64,000 nt of DNA from Duganella fentianensis (GCF_009857835.1 NZ_WWCL01000003.1:248001-312000); one strand, 5' to 3'. Numbered from the stretch's first letter, positions 18,209 through 28,727 are shown. Notes: generated by a model not told the origin, from the letters alone. Numbers and translations: made by a program.

Positions 18209-19561
18209 ATGCCTGCATCACTTAAAATTTTGTGGACCGAAGGCCTCACGCTCGACGCTCAACACCTGCAACAGCAGGACCGCTATCACGAATCGCGCTT
18301 GCAGCACATCGCTGCCACTATCGAGCCGCACCACTGGGGCGTGCAGCACGCGCGCTGGGCGCTACCCGACATCACCAGTAACACCCTCTACGCGCAGGCA
18401 CTTAGCCTTATCTTCAAAGACGGCGAAATCTATCAGGCGCCGCTGGCAGATGCGCTACCGCTAGCCGTCGATCTAAGCAAGCTACCTGCCGACGCCCACA
18501 GCATTACCTTCTACGCTGCGCTGCCCGTCACACGCGCTCATGGTGGCAATCTCGCCACCGAGGGCAGTGCGCGCAACGAAGCGCGCTACACACTAGACAG
18601 CCGCGAAACACCCGACCTATTTTCTGACAGCCTGCCGGCCCATATCGGCTATCTGCGCAAGGCCGTGCGCCTGCTATCCGATTTCGATGTACGCGAAGGC
18701 TACGACTGCCTGCCCGTGATCCGTCTGCAACGCCGTGCTGATGGCAGCTTCGATCTCGATCCACACTTCATGCCGCCGTGCGTCACCATCGCCGCCGACG
18801 CTGCCATGCAGGATTTGCTGCGCAGCGTGCTGGCTAGACTGAGCGCCAAGTGCGAATCGCTGCAACGCCTGCAGCGCCAGCCGCGTGGTAACGTGGTCGA
18901 ACTGCACTCGAGTGACGTGGCAACATTCTGGATGCTGCAAACCATCATGTCTGCCAGCGCCACGCTGATGCATCTGTCACGCAGCGGCCACTGCCACCCC
19001 GAGCGCCTGTTCGAACGCCTGATGGCCTTGGCGGGCGGCCTGATGGCGTTCTCGCGCAAATACACCATCACCGATCTGCCCAGCTACAACCACGAGGAAC
19101 CAGCCAGCGGCTTCCACACGCTCAACGACATCATTCGCGATCTGCTCGACACTGTGGTGTCGTCGAAGTACATCAGCATTCCGCTCTCTATCAGCGATCA
19201 GGGCATGCGCTACCACCATGCCACGCTGGACCCTACGCTGATCGAGCGCAAGGCCGCGCTCTACATTGCCGTCAACGCCAGCATGCCCGCCTTGAATCTG
19301 GTGGCCGAAGTACCGCGTCAGCTCAAGATCGCTTCGCCGCACGACATCGATGCACTGGTACGCAGCGCCTTGCCCGGCGTGCCGCTCTCGCACATGCCGC
19401 AGGTGCCGATGGAAGTGCCGGTACGCCCCGAGACGTATTACTTCTCGCTCGAGCATAGAGGTGATCTGTATGACGCCATACTCAAGGCACAGGCCATCGC
19501 CATCTATGCGCCAGCCACGCTGACCGACCTGCGTCTGGAATTATTCGCCATCTCGCCCTGA
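18209..19561 (+). CDS. tssK: T6SS baseplate-membrane adaptor TssK
   Basis: 450 residues. The start MPASLKILWTEGLTLDAQHL with a following HLQQQDRYHE is the family beginning; GGAG lies 8 bases upstream, and the longer frame adds 24 unrelated residues. Other TssK landmarks are NFM-type regions such as FWMLQTIMSASATLMHLSRS and the C-terminal shoulder ending LTDLRLELFAI. TssK joins the baseplate to the TssJLM membrane complex, none of whose genes are in the window. A functional system therefore needs components from another locus. Confidence 0.92.
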   Translation: MPASLKILWTEGLTLDAQHLQQQDRYHESRLQHIAATIEPHHWGVQHARWALPDITSNTLYAQALSLIFKDGEIYQAPLADALPLAVDLSKLPADAHSITFYAALPVTRAHGGNLATEGSARNEARYTLDSRETPDLFSDSLPAHIGYLRKAVRLLSDFDVREGYDCLPVIRLQRRADGSFDLDPHFMPPCVTIAADAAMQDLLRSVLARLSAKCESLQRLQRQPRGNVVELHSSDVATFWMLQTIMSASATLMHLSRSGHCHPERLFERLMALAGGLMAFSRKYTITDLPSYNHEEPASGFHTLNDIIRDLLDTVVSSKYISIPLSISDQGMRYHHATLDPTLIERKAALYIAVNASMPALNLVAEVPRQLKIASPHDIDALVRSALPGVPLSHMPQVPMEVPVRPETYYFSLEHRGDLYDAILKAQAIAIYAPATLTDLRLELFAISP

Positions 19562-19577
19562 TGGCTATGCAATAGAA

Positions 19578-20456
19578 CTAGCGCAGTGCGCGGCGCATAT
19601 CGCCACCGGCCTGTTCAAGCAGGCTTTGCGCCTGCTCCACATCGACGCCCTTACGCAGCGCCACGATGGCTAGCTTTACCTGATAGTGGCTGCGCTCCAG
19701 CATGGCCCGCGCACTAGGCTCGTCGGCGCCCGCCACGCGCATGGTCAGGCGCAGCGCCCGCTCTAGCAGTTTGGCATTGGTGGCATGCAGGTCCACCATC
19801 AGATTGCCGTACACCTTATGCAGGCGCACCATCAAAGCACTCGACAGCGTATTCAGTACGATCTTCTGCGCCGTACCCGCTTTCAGCCGCGTGCTTCCGG
19901 CAATCACCTCCGGCCCCGTATCGAGACAGATGCCGACATCGGCATCGCGCAGCAGCGGTGTATCGGGGTTATTCGCGATACCGATGGTCAGCGCGCCTAC
20001 CGTACGCGCGGCTCTGAGCGCGCCCAGCACATAAGGCGTGGTGCCGGATGCCGCAATCAGCAGCACCACATCGTTATACACGGGATAAATCAGGCGCAGG
20101 TCGGAAGCGCCTTTGCTGTCATTGTCTTCCGCCCCTTCGACCGCATCGAACATGGCGCCCAGTCCGCCGGCCAGCAGGGGCACAGCCCTTTCATGGGGCC
20201 ACGAGAAAGTAGGGAACAGTTCAACGCTATCGAGTATGCCGAGCCGGCCGGAAGTGCCTGCGCCCACATAGATCAGGCGTCCGCCGGCGGCGATGCGCGG
20301 TGCCATGGCATTCACGGCTGCACTGATAGCCGGCGCCGCTGCCTGCACGGCCCGCACGGCCAGCGCATGATCGTCCACCAAAGCCGCCACCAGCTGGTCC
20401 ACGCCGTACAGATCGAGTTCGGCGTGTTCGGCGCTGTTGGTTTCGGTCTTGAGCAT
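19578..20456 (-). CDS. murQ: N-acetylmuramic acid 6-phosphate etherase MurQ
   Basis: About 292 residues. MurQ cleaves the lactyl ether of MurNAc 6-phosphate to give GlcNAc 6-phosphate, salvaging cell-wall sugar. The SIS-domain signature LIYVGAGTSGRLGILDSVEL and the segment AGSTRLKAGTAQKIVLNTLS are diagnostic. I choose the ATG giving MLKTETNSAEHAELDLYG; a longer frame would run back into the regulator gene. The GntR gene lies 19 bp upstream on the same strand, so the two form a small operon. No MurNAc transporter or AnmK kinase gene is adjacent. Confidence 0.92.
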   Translation of the reverse strand: MLKTETNSAEHAELDLYGVDQLVAALVDDHALAVRAVQAAAPAISAAVNAMAPRIAAGGRLIYVGAGTSGRLGILDSVELFPTFSWPHERAVPLLAGGLGAMFDAVEGAEDNDSKGASDLRLIYPVYNDVVLLIAASGTTPYVLGALRAARTVGALTIGIANNPDTPLLRDADVGICLDTGPEVIAGSTRLKAGTAQKIVLNTLSSALMVRLHKVYGNLMVDLHATNAKLLERALRLTMRVAGADEPSARAMLERSHYQVKLAIVALRKGVDVEQAQSLLEQAGGDMRRALR

Positions 20457-20475
20457 GGTGGCGTTCTGCCGGGCC

Positions 20476-21216
20476 TCAGGTGGCGCGGCGCATCTCCGCA
20501 ACGAAGTCATAGTGGTCACTATGACAGTAGGAATGGGTCAGCTCCATCGCCTCGCCCGATTCCAGATAGGCGATACGGGTAATGTAGAGCACCGCCTGGC
20601 CTTCCGGCACGCCCAGCTGGCGCGCCAGATCGGCCGAAGCATTCATGGCACGGATGTGTTGTAAAGCGCGCACGGGCGCCTGACCTATGCTTTCCAGATA
20701 CTGGTAGAGCGAAGCGCCGACGGCGTTCGGATCATTGAGCACCGTCTGTGGCAGCACCGACACTTCATAGGCCATCACCACATCATCGGCCAGACGCAGA
20801 CGCTCGAGCCGCGCCACCTTGGAATATGGCGACAGGCCCAGACTAAGCTGCTCTTCCGGCGTCGGCGTGACCACGGCACGCTTGAGCCAGCGCGAGCCCG
20901 GCACGTGGCCGCGCTGCTGCAACTGCTCGGAAAAACTGGTCAGATTGGACAGCGGCTGCTCGATGCGCGGGGCAATATAGTTGCCCGAACCGCGACGGCG
21001 CACCACCAGCCCCTGATCAACCAGCTGGTCGATGGCCTTGCGTGCCGTCACGCGCGATACGTTCAGCAACTCCGACAGGGTGCGCTCGGACGGCAGCGCC
21101 TGATCCACCTGATAGCGGCCATTGTGCACATCTTCGCTCAACTTGCGCGCAATCTGCATATACAGGGGCGAGCTATCGTTGGCGTCGGCTTTGAATTCGA
21201 AACTGGTCTGGCTCAT
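20476..21216 (-). CDS. GntR/HutC-family transcriptional regulator of murQ
   Basis: 246 residues. A GntR winged helix occupies about 15-80 (YMQIARKLSEDVHNGRYQVD, LPSERTLSELLNVSRVTARK), followed by a UTRA ligand domain (RLADDVVMAYEVSVLPQTVL). This resembles NagR/DasR-type regulators that sense amino-sugar phosphates. Being first in an operon with murQ, it probably responds to a MurNAc or GlcNAc phosphate and controls its own transcription. A short inverted repeat 25 bp upstream of its start is a candidate operator. Confidence 0.85.
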   Translation of the reverse strand: MSQTSFEFKADANDSSPLYMQIARKLSEDVHNGRYQVDQALPSERTLSELLNVSRVTARKAIDQLVDQGLVVRRRGSGNYIAPRIEQPLSNLTSFSEQLQQRGHVPGSRWLKRAVVTPTPEEQLSLGLSPYSKVARLERLRLADDVVMAYEVSVLPQTVLNDPNAVGASLYQYLESIGQAPVRALQHIRAMNASADLARQLGVPEGQAVLYITRIAYLESGEAMELTHSYCHSDHYDFVAEMRRAT

Positions 21217-21241
21217 GCAAAAATTCTCCTCACGCCTCTAG

Positions 21242-21256
21242 TGTAATAGCGTTACA
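21242..21256. promoter_or_regulatory. Candidate operator of the GntR regulator
   Basis: TGTAA-TAGCG-TTACA is a perfect 5 bp inverted repeat with a 5 bp spacer, centred 33 bp upstream of the GntR start codon. Its size and position suit a GntR-family autoregulatory site. The arms are short, so chance occurrence cannot be excluded. Confidence 0.35.
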
Positions 21257-21382
21257 GAAAAGGTGTGACCCTGTCTCCATGAATTTAGCAATTTTTATTC
21301 AACTACCAGTTCAGCCAGCAAGGCGCGGGGCCGCCATTTGACGGATAATGCTGGCTTGTTACACCAGCCCGACCTTGCTGCC

Positions 21383-21814
21383 ATGTCCAAAAAGACCTCC
21401 GCCGCCTCTGCCTGCCCCTGTGGCGGCTCTACGCTGGCCACCTGCTGCGGCCCGTATCTGAGCGGCGCCGCCATCCCGCCCACGGCCGAAACCCTGATGC
21501 GCTCGCGCTATACGGCCTATGTGCAGGGCAACGAGCCGTATCTGTTGTCAACCTGGCATGCCAGCACGCGACCAACCGAGCCCATCATCAATAGCGAAGA
21601 AAAATTGCAGTGGCTGGGACTTGAGGTAAAATCTGCTTTACGTTTACGTCAACGTAAAGCAGAGGACGATGAAAACCGCGATACGGTCGAATTTGTGGCC
21701 CGCTTGCGTGTGAATGGGCGCGGCCAGCGGCTGCACGAAATCAGCAACTTCGTGCGCGAGCCGGCTGAAGGCGAACTGCGCTGGTTTTACGTTGACGGTA
21801 GTTTTCCAGAATAA
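21383..21814 (+). CDS. YchJ-family (UPF0225) SEC-C motif protein
   Basis: 143 residues. An N-terminal zinc-binding SEC-C motif (ACPCGGSTLATCCGPYL) is followed by the family core (TLMRSRYTAYVQGNEPYL, STWHASTRP) and a C-terminal half ending GELRWFYVDGSFPE. Function unknown; the fold is NTF2-like. The start MSKKTSAAS is preferred over an ATG 15 codons upstream that has no conserved sequence. A weakly conserved stretch (ALRLRQRKAEDDENRD) is encoded by DNA containing a long palindrome, which may be the operator for the leucine operon starting 43 bp after this gene. Confidence 0.85.
   Translation: MSKKTSAASACPCGGSTLATCCGPYLSGAAIPPTAETLMRSRYTAYVQGNEPYLLSTWHASTRPTEPIINSEEKLQWLGLEVKSALRLRQRKAEDDENRDTVEFVARLRVNGRGQRLHEISNFVREPAEGELRWFYVDGSFPE
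21633..21662. promoter_or_regulatory. 12+12 bp palindrome inside ychJ, candidate LiuR operator
   Basis: CTGCTTTACGTT (21633-21644) and AACGTAAAGCAG (21651-21662) are perfect inverted copies around the 6 bp spacer TACGTC. From memory, the inner ACGT-rich core (TTTACGTTTACGTCAA) resembles sites described for the MerR-type leucine regulator LiuR. It lies 195 bp upstream of liuB, inside the ychJ reading frame. I could not find a convincing -35/-10 pair around it. The liuR gene itself is not in the window. Confidence 0.5.
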
Positions 21815-21856
21815 ATCAGACGACGCGTCGGAGACCACGCGCATAAAGGAAAAGCA

Positions 21857-23464
21857 ATGCCGCAGATCGAAAGCAAACTCAATCCCCGCAGTGAGGACTT
21901 CAAGGCCAACGCCGCCGCCATGCAGGCCGTGGTGGACGATTTGCGTGCCAAAGTGGCGCGCATCGCCGAAGGCGGTGGTGCCGCAGCCTGTGCCAAGCAT
22001 GTGGCACGCGGCAAGCTGCTGCCGCGCGACCGCGTGCAGATGCTGCTCGATCCCGGCACGCCCTTCCTCGAACTGTCGCAGATGGCCGCCTACGGCATGT
22101 ATGACGACGCCGCACCGGCAGCGGGCATCATCACCGGCATAGGCCGCGTGGCGGGGCAGGAATGCGTGATCGTCTGTAACGACGCCACCGTCAAAGGCGG
22201 CACCTACTACCCGATGACGGTGAAAAAGCACCTGCGCGCACAGGAAATCGCCGATCAGAACAACCTGCCGTGCATCTATCTGGTCGATTCGGGCGGTGCC
22301 AATCTGCCCAATCAGGATGATGTGTTCCCCGACCGCGACCACTTCGGCCGGATTTTCTACAATCAGGCCAATCTGTCGGCCAAGGGCATACCGCAGATCG
22401 CCGTGGTGATGGGTTCCTGCACGGCCGGTGGCGCTTACGTGCCGGCCATGAGCGACGAGTCCATCATCGTCAAGGAGCAGGGCACGATTTTCCTCGGCGG
22501 CCCGCCGCTGGTGAAAGCCGCTACCGGCGAAGTGGTGACGGCAGAAGATCTGGGCGGCGGCGATGTGCATACCCGTCTGTCCGGCGTGGCCGACCATCTG
22601 GCGCAGAATGATCTGCATGCGCTGTCGCTGGCGCGCACCATCGTCTCGAATCTGAACCGCAGTAAGCCGCAGCAGGGCGCTTTGCGTGCGGCCGAAGAGC
22701 CAAAATACCCGACCGAAGAACTGTATGGCGTGATTCCTGTCGATACGCGCAAGCCTTTCGATGTGCGCGAAGTAATCGCCCGCATCGTCGATGGCAGCGA
22801 GTTCGATGAATTCAAGGCGCGCTACGGCACCACGCTGATCTGCGGCTTTGCCCACATCTTCGGCATGAAGGTCGGCATCATCGCCAACAACGGCATTCTG
22901 TTCTCGGAATCCGCGCTGAAAGGCACCCACTTCATCGAACTATGCGCCCAGCGCAAAATCCCGCTGGTGTTCCTGCAAAATATCACCGGCTTCATGGTGG
23001 GCCGCAAGTACGAAAACGAAGGTATCGCCCGCAATGGCGCCAAGATGGTGACGGCTGTGGCCACTGCCGCTGTGCCGAAATTCACCGTGATTATCGGCGG
23101 CAGCTTCGGCGCCGGTAACTACGGCATGTGCGGCCGCGCCTTCTCGCCACGCTTCATGTGGATGTGGCCGAATGCGCGCATCTCCGTCATGGGCGGCGAT
23201 CAGGCCGCGTCCGTGCTGGCCACCGTCAAACGCGACGGCATCGAGAGCAAAGGCGGTAGCTGGAGCGCGGAAGAAGAAGCCGCCTTCAAGCAGCCTATCA
23301 AGGAACAGTACGAACATCAGGGCCACCCTTACTACGCTACGGCGCGCCTGTGGGATGATGGTGTGATCGATCCGGCCGACACCCGCATGGTGCTGGGTCT
23401 GGGCTTATCCGCAGCACTGAATGCGGAAATCCCCGATACCAAATTCGGCGTATTCCGGATGTAA
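21857..23464 (+). CDS. liuB: Methylcrotonyl-CoA carboxylase beta (carboxyltransferase) subunit
   Basis: 535 residues of acyl-CoA carboxyltransferase type. It moves the carboxyl group from biotin to 3-methylcrotonyl-CoA in leucine degradation. Landmarks are [57 protein letters not shown] and the C-terminal [16 protein letters not shown], which favour MCC over propionyl-CoA carboxylase. AAAGGA precedes the ATG. It heads a plus-strand run through liuE with mostly short gaps; its biotin-carrying partner (liuD) lies about 5.3 kb downstream, beyond the biotin genes. Confidence 0.95.
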   Translation: MPQIESKLNPRSEDFKANAAAMQAVVDDLRAKVARIAEGGGAAACAKHVARGKLLPRDRVQMLLDPGTPFLELSQMAAYGMYDDAAPAAGIITGIGRVAGQECVIVCNDATVKGGTYYPMTVKKHLRAQEIADQNNLPCIYLVDSGGANLPNQDDVFPDRDHFGRIFYNQANLSAKGIPQIAVVMGSCTAGGAYVPAMSDESIIVKEQGTIFLGGPPLVKAATGEVVTAEDLGGGDVHTRLSGVADHLAQNDLHALSLARTIVSNLNRSKPQQGALRAAEEPKYPTEELYGVIPVDTRKPFDVREVIARIVDGSEFDEFKARYGTTLICGFAHIFGMKVGIIANNGILFSESALKGTHFIELCAQRKIPLVFLQNITGFMVGRKYENEGIARNGAKMVTAVATAAVPKFTVIIGGSFGAGNYGMCGRAFSPRFMWMWPNARISVMGGDQAASVLATVKRDGIESKGGSWSAEEEAAFKQPIKEQYEHQGHPYYATARLWDDGVIDPADTRMVLGLGLSAALNAEIPDTKFGVFRM

Positions 23465-23477
23465 TAGAGGGCTGACC

Positions 23478-24263
23478 ATGACTTACACCACCCTCAATAT
23501 CAGCCGCGCAGGCCACATTGCCACCGTTACGCTGGACCGTCCCGACGTGCGCAACGCGTTCAACGAACTGACCATCGCAGAGATTACCCGCGCTTTCCGC
23601 GAACTGGGTGAGCAGAGCGATCTGCGCGCCATCGTGCTGGCGGCCAATGGCCCCGCCTTCTGCGCCGGTGCAGACCTGAACTGGATGAAGAAAATGGCGG
23701 GCTATACGCACGCCGAAAATCAGGCCGATGCACTGCAGCTGGCCGAAATGCTGCGCACTATCTACCTGTGCCCGCACCCGGTAGTGGCGCGTGTGCAGGG
23801 CGACTGCTATGCCGGCGGCATGGGCCTGGTAGCGGCCTGCGATATCGTCATCGCCGCCGAACCGGTGCAGTTCTGCCTGAGCGAAGTGCGACTGGGTCTG
23901 ATCCCTGCCACCATCGCGCCGTATGTGATCAAAGCCATGGGCGAACAGGCGGCACGCCGCTACTTCCTCACGGCCGAGCGTTTCGATGCAGCGCAGGCGC
24001 TGCGCCTCGGCTTCGCCCACGAAGTGGTAGCCGTGGAAGCACTGGACGACAAAGTAGCCGAGATCGTCAAAGCGCTAGTGAATAACAGCCCGCACGCCGT
24101 GCAGCAAGCCAAAGTGCTGGTGCGCGAAGTGAGCGGGCAAACCGTCAACGATGCACTGCTGGCCGATACGGCCCAGCGCATTGCCCATATCCGCGCTTCG
24201 GAACAGGGCCGCGAAGGCGTGGCCTCCTTCCTCGAGAAGCGCAAACCCGCGTGGCTGTTGTAA
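23478..24263 (+). CDS. liuC: Enoyl-CoA hydratase/isomerase family protein (probable methylglutaconyl-CoA hydratase)
   Basis: 261 residues with the crotonase fold. The oxyanion-hole segments are FCAGADLNWMKKMAGY and YAGGMGLVAACDIVIA, followed by CLSEVRLGLIPATIAPYV with the expected glutamate. In liu operons this gene hydrates 3-methylglutaconyl-CoA to HMG-CoA, the step after the carboxylase. MTYTTLNI at 23478 is taken as the start because AGAGGG lies before it; it begins 13 bp after liuB. The substrate is inferred from context. Confidence 0.9.
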   Translation: MTYTTLNISRAGHIATVTLDRPDVRNAFNELTIAEITRAFRELGEQSDLRAIVLAANGPAFCAGADLNWMKKMAGYTHAENQADALQLAEMLRTIYLCPHPVVARVQGDCYAGGMGLVAACDIVIAAEPVQFCLSEVRLGLIPATIAPYVIKAMGEQAARRYFLTAERFDAAQALRLGFAHEVVAVEALDDKVAEIVKALVNNSPHAVQQAKVLVREVSGQTVNDALLADTAQRIAHIRASEQGREGVASFLEKRKPAWLL

Positions 24264-24290
24264 CGCGGTAGAACAGAGTCTGGAGTCGTT

Positions 24291-25619
24291 TTGGAATTGA
24301 ATCAACAGAGTGACTGGGTGGCCCGCAGCCTGCGCAGCGTATGGCACCCTTGCACGCAAATGCAGCACCACGAAACCGTTCCCCTGATCCCGGTAAGCCG
24401 GGGGCAGGGCGTCTGGCTGTATGACCATCAGGGTAAGCGCTACCTTGATGCCATCAGTTCGTGGTGGGTCAATCTGTTTGGTCATGCCAACCCGCGCATC
24501 AACGCGGCGCTCAAGCAGCAGCTCGATACACTGGAACACGCCATGCTGGCCGGCTTTACCCACGAACCGGTGATTGAGCTGTCGGAAAAACTGTCGGCGC
24601 TGACTGGCCATGTGCTCGGCCACAGCTTCTACGCCAGCGATGGTGCATCGGCCGTGGAAATCGCCCTGAAAATGAGCTTCCATTCGTGGCGCAACCGCGG
24701 CCATAGCGCCAAGCAGGAATTCGTCTGCCTCAAAGGCAGCTACCACGGCGAGACCATAGGCGCGCTAGCCGTCACCGATGTGGCGCTGTTCAAGGATGCC
24801 TACGGCCCGCTGCTGCGCGCCTCGCAAACGGTGATGTCACCCGATGCTCGTCAGGCCACAGAAGGCGAAACGGCTGCCGATGTGGCGCGCCGCGCGGCTG
24901 CCGACGTGGAGCGCCTGTTCATGGAAAAGAGCGATCGCATCGCCGCCATCATCATCGAGCCGCTGGTGCAGTGCGCGACCGGCATGGCCATGCACGATCC
25001 GCTGTATCTGCAACTGGTGCGCGAACTGTGCGACCGCTATTCCGTGCACCTGATCCTCGACGAAATCGCCGTTGGCTGCGGCCGCACCGGCACTTTCTTC
25101 GCCTGCCAGCAGGCAGGCATCTGGCCCGACTTCCTGTGCCTGTCAAAAGGCATCAGCGGCGGCTATCTGCCGCTCTCGCTGGTACTCACGCGCGACGAAA
25201 TCTATCAGGCGTTCTACAGCAGCGATGTGACGCGCGGCTTCCTGCATTCGCACTCGTACACGGGCAATCCGCTGGCCTGCCGCGCAGCGCTGGCCACGCT
25301 GCAGATTTTCGAAGAAGACGATGTGCTGCGCACCAACTGCATCAAGGCGGAGCGCCTGACCGCGGCCTTGCAGCCACTGGCCCAGCATGACAAAGTGCGT
25401 AACTTCCGCCAGCGCGGCATGATCTGGGCCTTCGATGCCATCGATGCAGCACCGGATTTCTCGCGCCGCTTCTTTGCCACCGCCGTCGAGCACGAACTGC
25501 TGATGCGCCCTATCGGCGCCAGCGTCTACATGATGCCGCCGTATGTACTGAGCGACGAAGAAATCGACACGCTGGCCAACAATACGCTGACCGTGTTCAA
25601 TCAGGTCATGGCGGGGTAG
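24291..25619 (+). CDS. bioA: Adenosylmethionine-8-amino-7-oxononanoate aminotransferase BioA
   Basis: A 442-residue PLP aminotransferase that makes 7,8-diaminopelargonate with SAM as amino donor. [16 protein letters not shown] and [20 protein letters not shown] are BioA signatures, [17 protein letters not shown] binds the cofactor phosphate, and K286 in [13 protein letters not shown] is the expected Schiff-base lysine. The start codon appears to be TTG, with GGAG six bases upstream. It opens the biotin block 27 bp after liuC, and bioF follows after only 2 bp. Confidence 0.95.
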   Translation: MELNQQSDWVARSLRSVWHPCTQMQHHETVPLIPVSRGQGVWLYDHQGKRYLDAISSWWVNLFGHANPRINAALKQQLDTLEHAMLAGFTHEPVIELSEKLSALTGHVLGHSFYASDGASAVEIALKMSFHSWRNRGHSAKQEFVCLKGSYHGETIGALAVTDVALFKDAYGPLLRASQTVMSPDARQATEGETAADVARRAAADVERLFMEKSDRIAAIIIEPLVQCATGMAMHDPLYLQLVRELCDRYSVHLILDEIAVGCGRTGTFFACQQAGIWPDFLCLSKGISGGYLPLSLVLTRDEIYQAFYSSDVTRGFLHSHSYTGNPLACRAALATLQIFEEDDVLRTNCIKAERLTAALQPLAQHDKVRNFRQRGMIWAFDAIDAAPDFSRRFFATAVEHELLMRPIGASVYMMPPYVLSDEEIDTLANNTLTVFNQVMAG

Positions 25620-25621
25620 GC

Positions 25622-26806
25622 ATGCAACTACTCCAGCAACTTAGCCAGCAACTGCAGACGCTGGATCAGCATAATCTGATCCGCCAGCGCCGCACGGTGG
25701 ACTCGCCCTGCGGCCCGCGCGTGCAGGTGGACGGGCGCGAACTGCTGGCATTCTGCAGCAACGACTATCTGAGTCTGGCCAACCATCCGGCCATCAAGCA
25801 GGCCTTGCAGGAAGGCGTAGAACTGTATGGCGCCGGTAGCGGCGCTTCGCATCTGATCAGCGGCCATGGCCGCGCCCATGTGCAGCTGGAAGAACGGCTG
25901 GCCGCCTTCGTCGGCGACCATCTGGAAGCGCCACGCGCGCTGACTTTCTGCACCGGCTACATGGCCAATCTGGCCATCATCACGGGGCTGACGGTCGCCG
26001 ATCCCGACGCTGCCATCTTCTCCGAGTCGCTCAACCACGCTTCGCTGATCGACGGTGCACGGCTGTCGCGCAAACGGGTGCAAGTCTATCCGCACGCCGA
26101 TCTGGCCGCGCTCAGGCAACTGCTGGCTGATTCCAACGCCGCCACCAAAGTGGTGGTGACGGACAGCGTATTCAGCATGGATGGCGATCTGGCTCCGCTG
26201 CCGCAATTGCTGGCACTGTGCGAGCAGTACGGCGCATGGCTGGTGGTGGATGACGCGCATGGCTTCGGCACGCTCGGTGCGCGCGGCCACGGTGCGCTCG
26301 AACACTTCGATCTGCGCTCGCCGTATCTGGTCTACATGGGCACGCTGGGCAAAGCTGCCGGCGTCTCGGGCGCTTTTGTCGCTGCCCACGAAACCGTGAT
26401 CGAAACGCTGATCCAGAAAGCCCGTCCCTACATCTTCACTACGGCCACGCCGCCAGCACTGGCGCACGCTCTGCTGACCAGCCTCGCTCTGCTGGAGGGT
26501 GATGAAGGCGTGGCACGCCGCGCCCACCTGCAAAGCCTGATCGCCCAGCTGGATAGCGGCCTGCAACTGCAGCGCTGGCAGCGTATGCCATCCAGCACCG
26601 CCATCCAGCCCATCGTGATCGGCGATAATGCTGAAACCATGCAGGCTGGCGCCGCTCTGTACCAGCAGGGGCTGTGGCTGGGCACGATCCGCCCGCCCAC
26701 CGTGCCAGCCGGTACGGCGCGTCTGCGCGCGACGCTGTGTGCAGGCCATACCAGCGCCGATGTAGAACAACTGATAGTCGCGCTCAACGCGCTCGAAAGG
26801 ACTTGA
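25622..26806 (+). CDS. bioF: 8-amino-7-oxononanoate synthase BioF
   Basis: A 394-residue PLP enzyme condensing pimeloyl-ACP (or CoA) with alanine. Key segments are [33 protein letters not shown], the aspartate motif [12 protein letters not shown] and the PLP-lysine region [15 protein letters not shown]. The length is standard. It starts 2 bp after bioA and ends 1 bp before bioD, so translation is likely coupled across the three genes. Confidence 0.95.
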   Translation: MQLLQQLSQQLQTLDQHNLIRQRRTVDSPCGPRVQVDGRELLAFCSNDYLSLANHPAIKQALQEGVELYGAGSGASHLISGHGRAHVQLEERLAAFVGDHLEAPRALTFCTGYMANLAIITGLTVADPDAAIFSESLNHASLIDGARLSRKRVQVYPHADLAALRQLLADSNAATKVVVTDSVFSMDGDLAPLPQLLALCEQYGAWLVVDDAHGFGTLGARGHGALEHFDLRSPYLVYMGTLGKAAGVSGAFVAAHETVIETLIQKARPYIFTTATPPALAHALLTSLALLEGDEGVARRAHLQSLIAQLDSGLQLQRWQRMPSSTAIQPIVIGDNAETMQAGAALYQQGLWLGTIRPPTVPAGTARLRATLCAGHTSADVEQLIVALNALERT

Positions 26807-26807
26807 G

Positions 26808-27578
26808 ATGAGTCTCGATGATCCGCTAATCGCCCAACCGCAAACCCAGACCCAGCCCGCTGCTGCTAGTCTACCGCCCCGCTTTAGCTGCTTCGTCACG
26901 GGCACGGATACGGAAATCGGCAAGACCCTGATTTCCTCGGCCATGCTGCATGCGCTGGTGGAGCGCGGCGTGCGCGCCTGCGGCATGAAGCCGATTGCCG
27001 CTGGTGCGGAACTGCGCGACGGCGTATGGCATAACGACGATTGCGACCAGCTGGCCGCCGCCGGCAATGTGCACCTACCGCAGTCCATCACCACGCCCTT
27101 CCTGCTGGAGGAACCGGCTGCGCCGCACATCGCCGCCGCGCTGGAAGGCAAGACCATCACCGCCGTGCCTATCCTGGCCGCATTCGTGGAAATCAATGCC
27201 GCCTCAGACGCCACCGTGGTGGAAGGCGTGGGTGGCTTCCGCGTGCCGCTGAATGACGATTTCGATACAGCCGATCTGGCCGCGCAACTGGAGCTCCCAG
27301 TCGTACTGGTGGTCGGTCTGCGCCTAGGCTGCATCAGCCACGCGCTGCTGACGGTGGAAGCCATCGCCGCGCGCGGGCTCAAGCTGGTTGGCTGGGTCGC
27401 CAATGAAACCGTGGCCGACATGGCTTTTGCCGATGAAAACGTAGCAGCTCTGCAGCAGCGCATCGAAGCTCCGCTGCTGGGCCGCGTGCCCCGTCTGGCC
27501 GAACCGACTGCGCAGGCAGCAGCGGCCCATCTCGATTTTACGCAGCTGCCCAACTGGCCAGCTCACACCAAACTCTGA
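26808..27578 (+). CDS. bioD: Dethiobiotin synthetase BioD
   Basis: A 256-residue ATP-dependent carboxylase forming the ureido ring of dethiobiotin. The P-loop is [19 protein letters not shown], with MKPIAAG and [11 protein letters not shown] further on, all typical. An N-terminal extension of about 25 residues rich in Gln/Pro/Thr precedes the domain; translation could begin later, but no better ribosome binding site is visible and the ATG overlaps the bioF stop context (TGAGATG). Confidence 0.94.
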   Translation: MSLDDPLIAQPQTQTQPAAASLPPRFSCFVTGTDTEIGKTLISSAMLHALVERGVRACGMKPIAAGAELRDGVWHNDDCDQLAAAGNVHLPQSITTPFLLEEPAAPHIAAALEGKTITAVPILAAFVEINAASDATVVEGVGGFRVPLNDDFDTADLAAQLELPVVLVVGLRLGCISHALLTVEAIAARGLKLVGWVANETVADMAFADENVAALQQRIEAPLLGRVPRLAEPTAQAAAAHLDFTQLPNWPAHTKL

Positions 27579-27595
27579 AACTAGAAGGAAACACG

Positions 27596-28645
27596 ATGTC
27601 CCAGAACACCCTGCAAGAACCTAAGACCGTCGAGCTGCACCGTCCTGCTGCCGCCATCAAGCTGCCGGAAGCAGCCACCTGGCCACTGGACGAAGTGATG
27701 GCCCTGTTCGATCTGCCGTTCACCGAGCTGATGGCGCGCGCTCAGGATACCCATCGTGCCAACTTCCCCGATGGCGATGTGGAACTGGCTACCCTGCTGT
27801 CGATCAAGACGGGCGGCTGCGAAGAAGATTGCGGCTACTGCCCGCAGGCGGCGCGCTACGACACGGGCGTGGAAGCGAAAAAAATCCTCGACATCGACAC
27901 CGTGCTGGAAGCAGCCCGTCAGGCCAAGGACAACGGTGCCACCCGTTTCTGCATGGGCGCCGCATGGCGTAGCCCGAAAGACCGCGACATGGACAAGGTC
28001 GAAGAAATGGTGCGCGAAGTGAAAGCGCTGGGCATGGAAACCTGCGCCACGCTGGGCATGCTGGAAGAACAGCAGGCCCAGCGCCTGAAAGACGCCGGCC
28101 TCGATTACTACAACCACAATCTGGACACGGCGCCCGAGTTCTACGACAACGTCATCTCCACCCGCGAATATCAGGACCGTCTGGACACGCTGGGCCGCAT
28201 CCGCGAAGTCGGTCTGAAAGTCTGCTGTGGCGGCATCGTCGGCATGGGTGAAACCCGCTTGCAGCGCGCTGGTCTGATCGCCCAGCTGGCCAACCTGAAT
28301 CCATATCCGGAATCAGTACCGGTCAACCATCTGGTACAGGTCGAAGGCACGCCGCTGCACGGCCTCGATCCGCTCGATCCCTTCGAATTCGTGCGCACCA
28401 TCGCCGTAGCCCGTATCACCATGCCGAAAGCGCGCGTGCGTCTGTCCGCAGGCCGCCGCCAGATGGGCGAAGCGGTGCAGGCCATGTGCTTCCTCGCTGG
28501 CGCCAACTCGATCTTCTACGGCGACAAGCTGCTGACCACCGACAATCCGGAAGCCGACGACGACCGCAAGCTGCTGGCCAAACTGGGCCTGAAAACCCGC
28601 GGCACGGTACTGGAATCGGCACCGAAGGAAAAGTGCGGCTGCTAA
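27596..28645 (+). CDS. bioB: Biotin synthase BioB
   Basis: A 349-residue radical-SAM enzyme inserting sulfur into dethiobiotin. The SAM-cluster cysteines are C75, C79 and C82 ([18 protein letters not shown]). Further landmarks are [40 protein letters not shown] and [11 protein letters not shown], whose arginine helps hold the second cluster. AGAAGGAA precedes the ATG. It closes the bioAFDB block; an 82 bp gap, the longest in the operon, separates it from liuD. bioC and bioH are not in the window. Confidence 0.96.
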   Translation: MSQNTLQEPKTVELHRPAAAIKLPEAATWPLDEVMALFDLPFTELMARAQDTHRANFPDGDVELATLLSIKTGGCEEDCGYCPQAARYDTGVEAKKILDIDTVLEAARQAKDNGATRFCMGAAWRSPKDRDMDKVEEMVREVKALGMETCATLGMLEEQQAQRLKDAGLDYYNHNLDTAPEFYDNVISTREYQDRLDTLGRIREVGLKVCCGGIVGMGETRLQRAGLIAQLANLNPYPESVPVNHLVQVEGTPLHGLDPLDPFEFVRTIAVARITMPKARVRLSAGRRQMGEAVQAMCFLAGANSIFYGDKLLTTDNPEADDDRKLLAKLGLKTRGTVLESAPKEKCGC

Positions 28646-28727
28646 GCAGCGCTAGCCGCTATCCGCACCGACGTCTATCGCACCACAATAAAAAAACTTC
28701 CAGCCATAAGCTGCAAAGAGAGAGACC

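Noticed and set aside
21644..22930. 428-codon minus-strand frame over ychJ and liuB
   Set aside because: Antisense to two clearly conserved genes; no domain or ribosome binding site.
25628..27553. 641-codon minus-strand frame over bioF and bioD
   Set aside because: Shadow of two conserved genes in one antisense frame; composition is Ser/Arg/Ala-rich then His/Gln-rich, without motifs.
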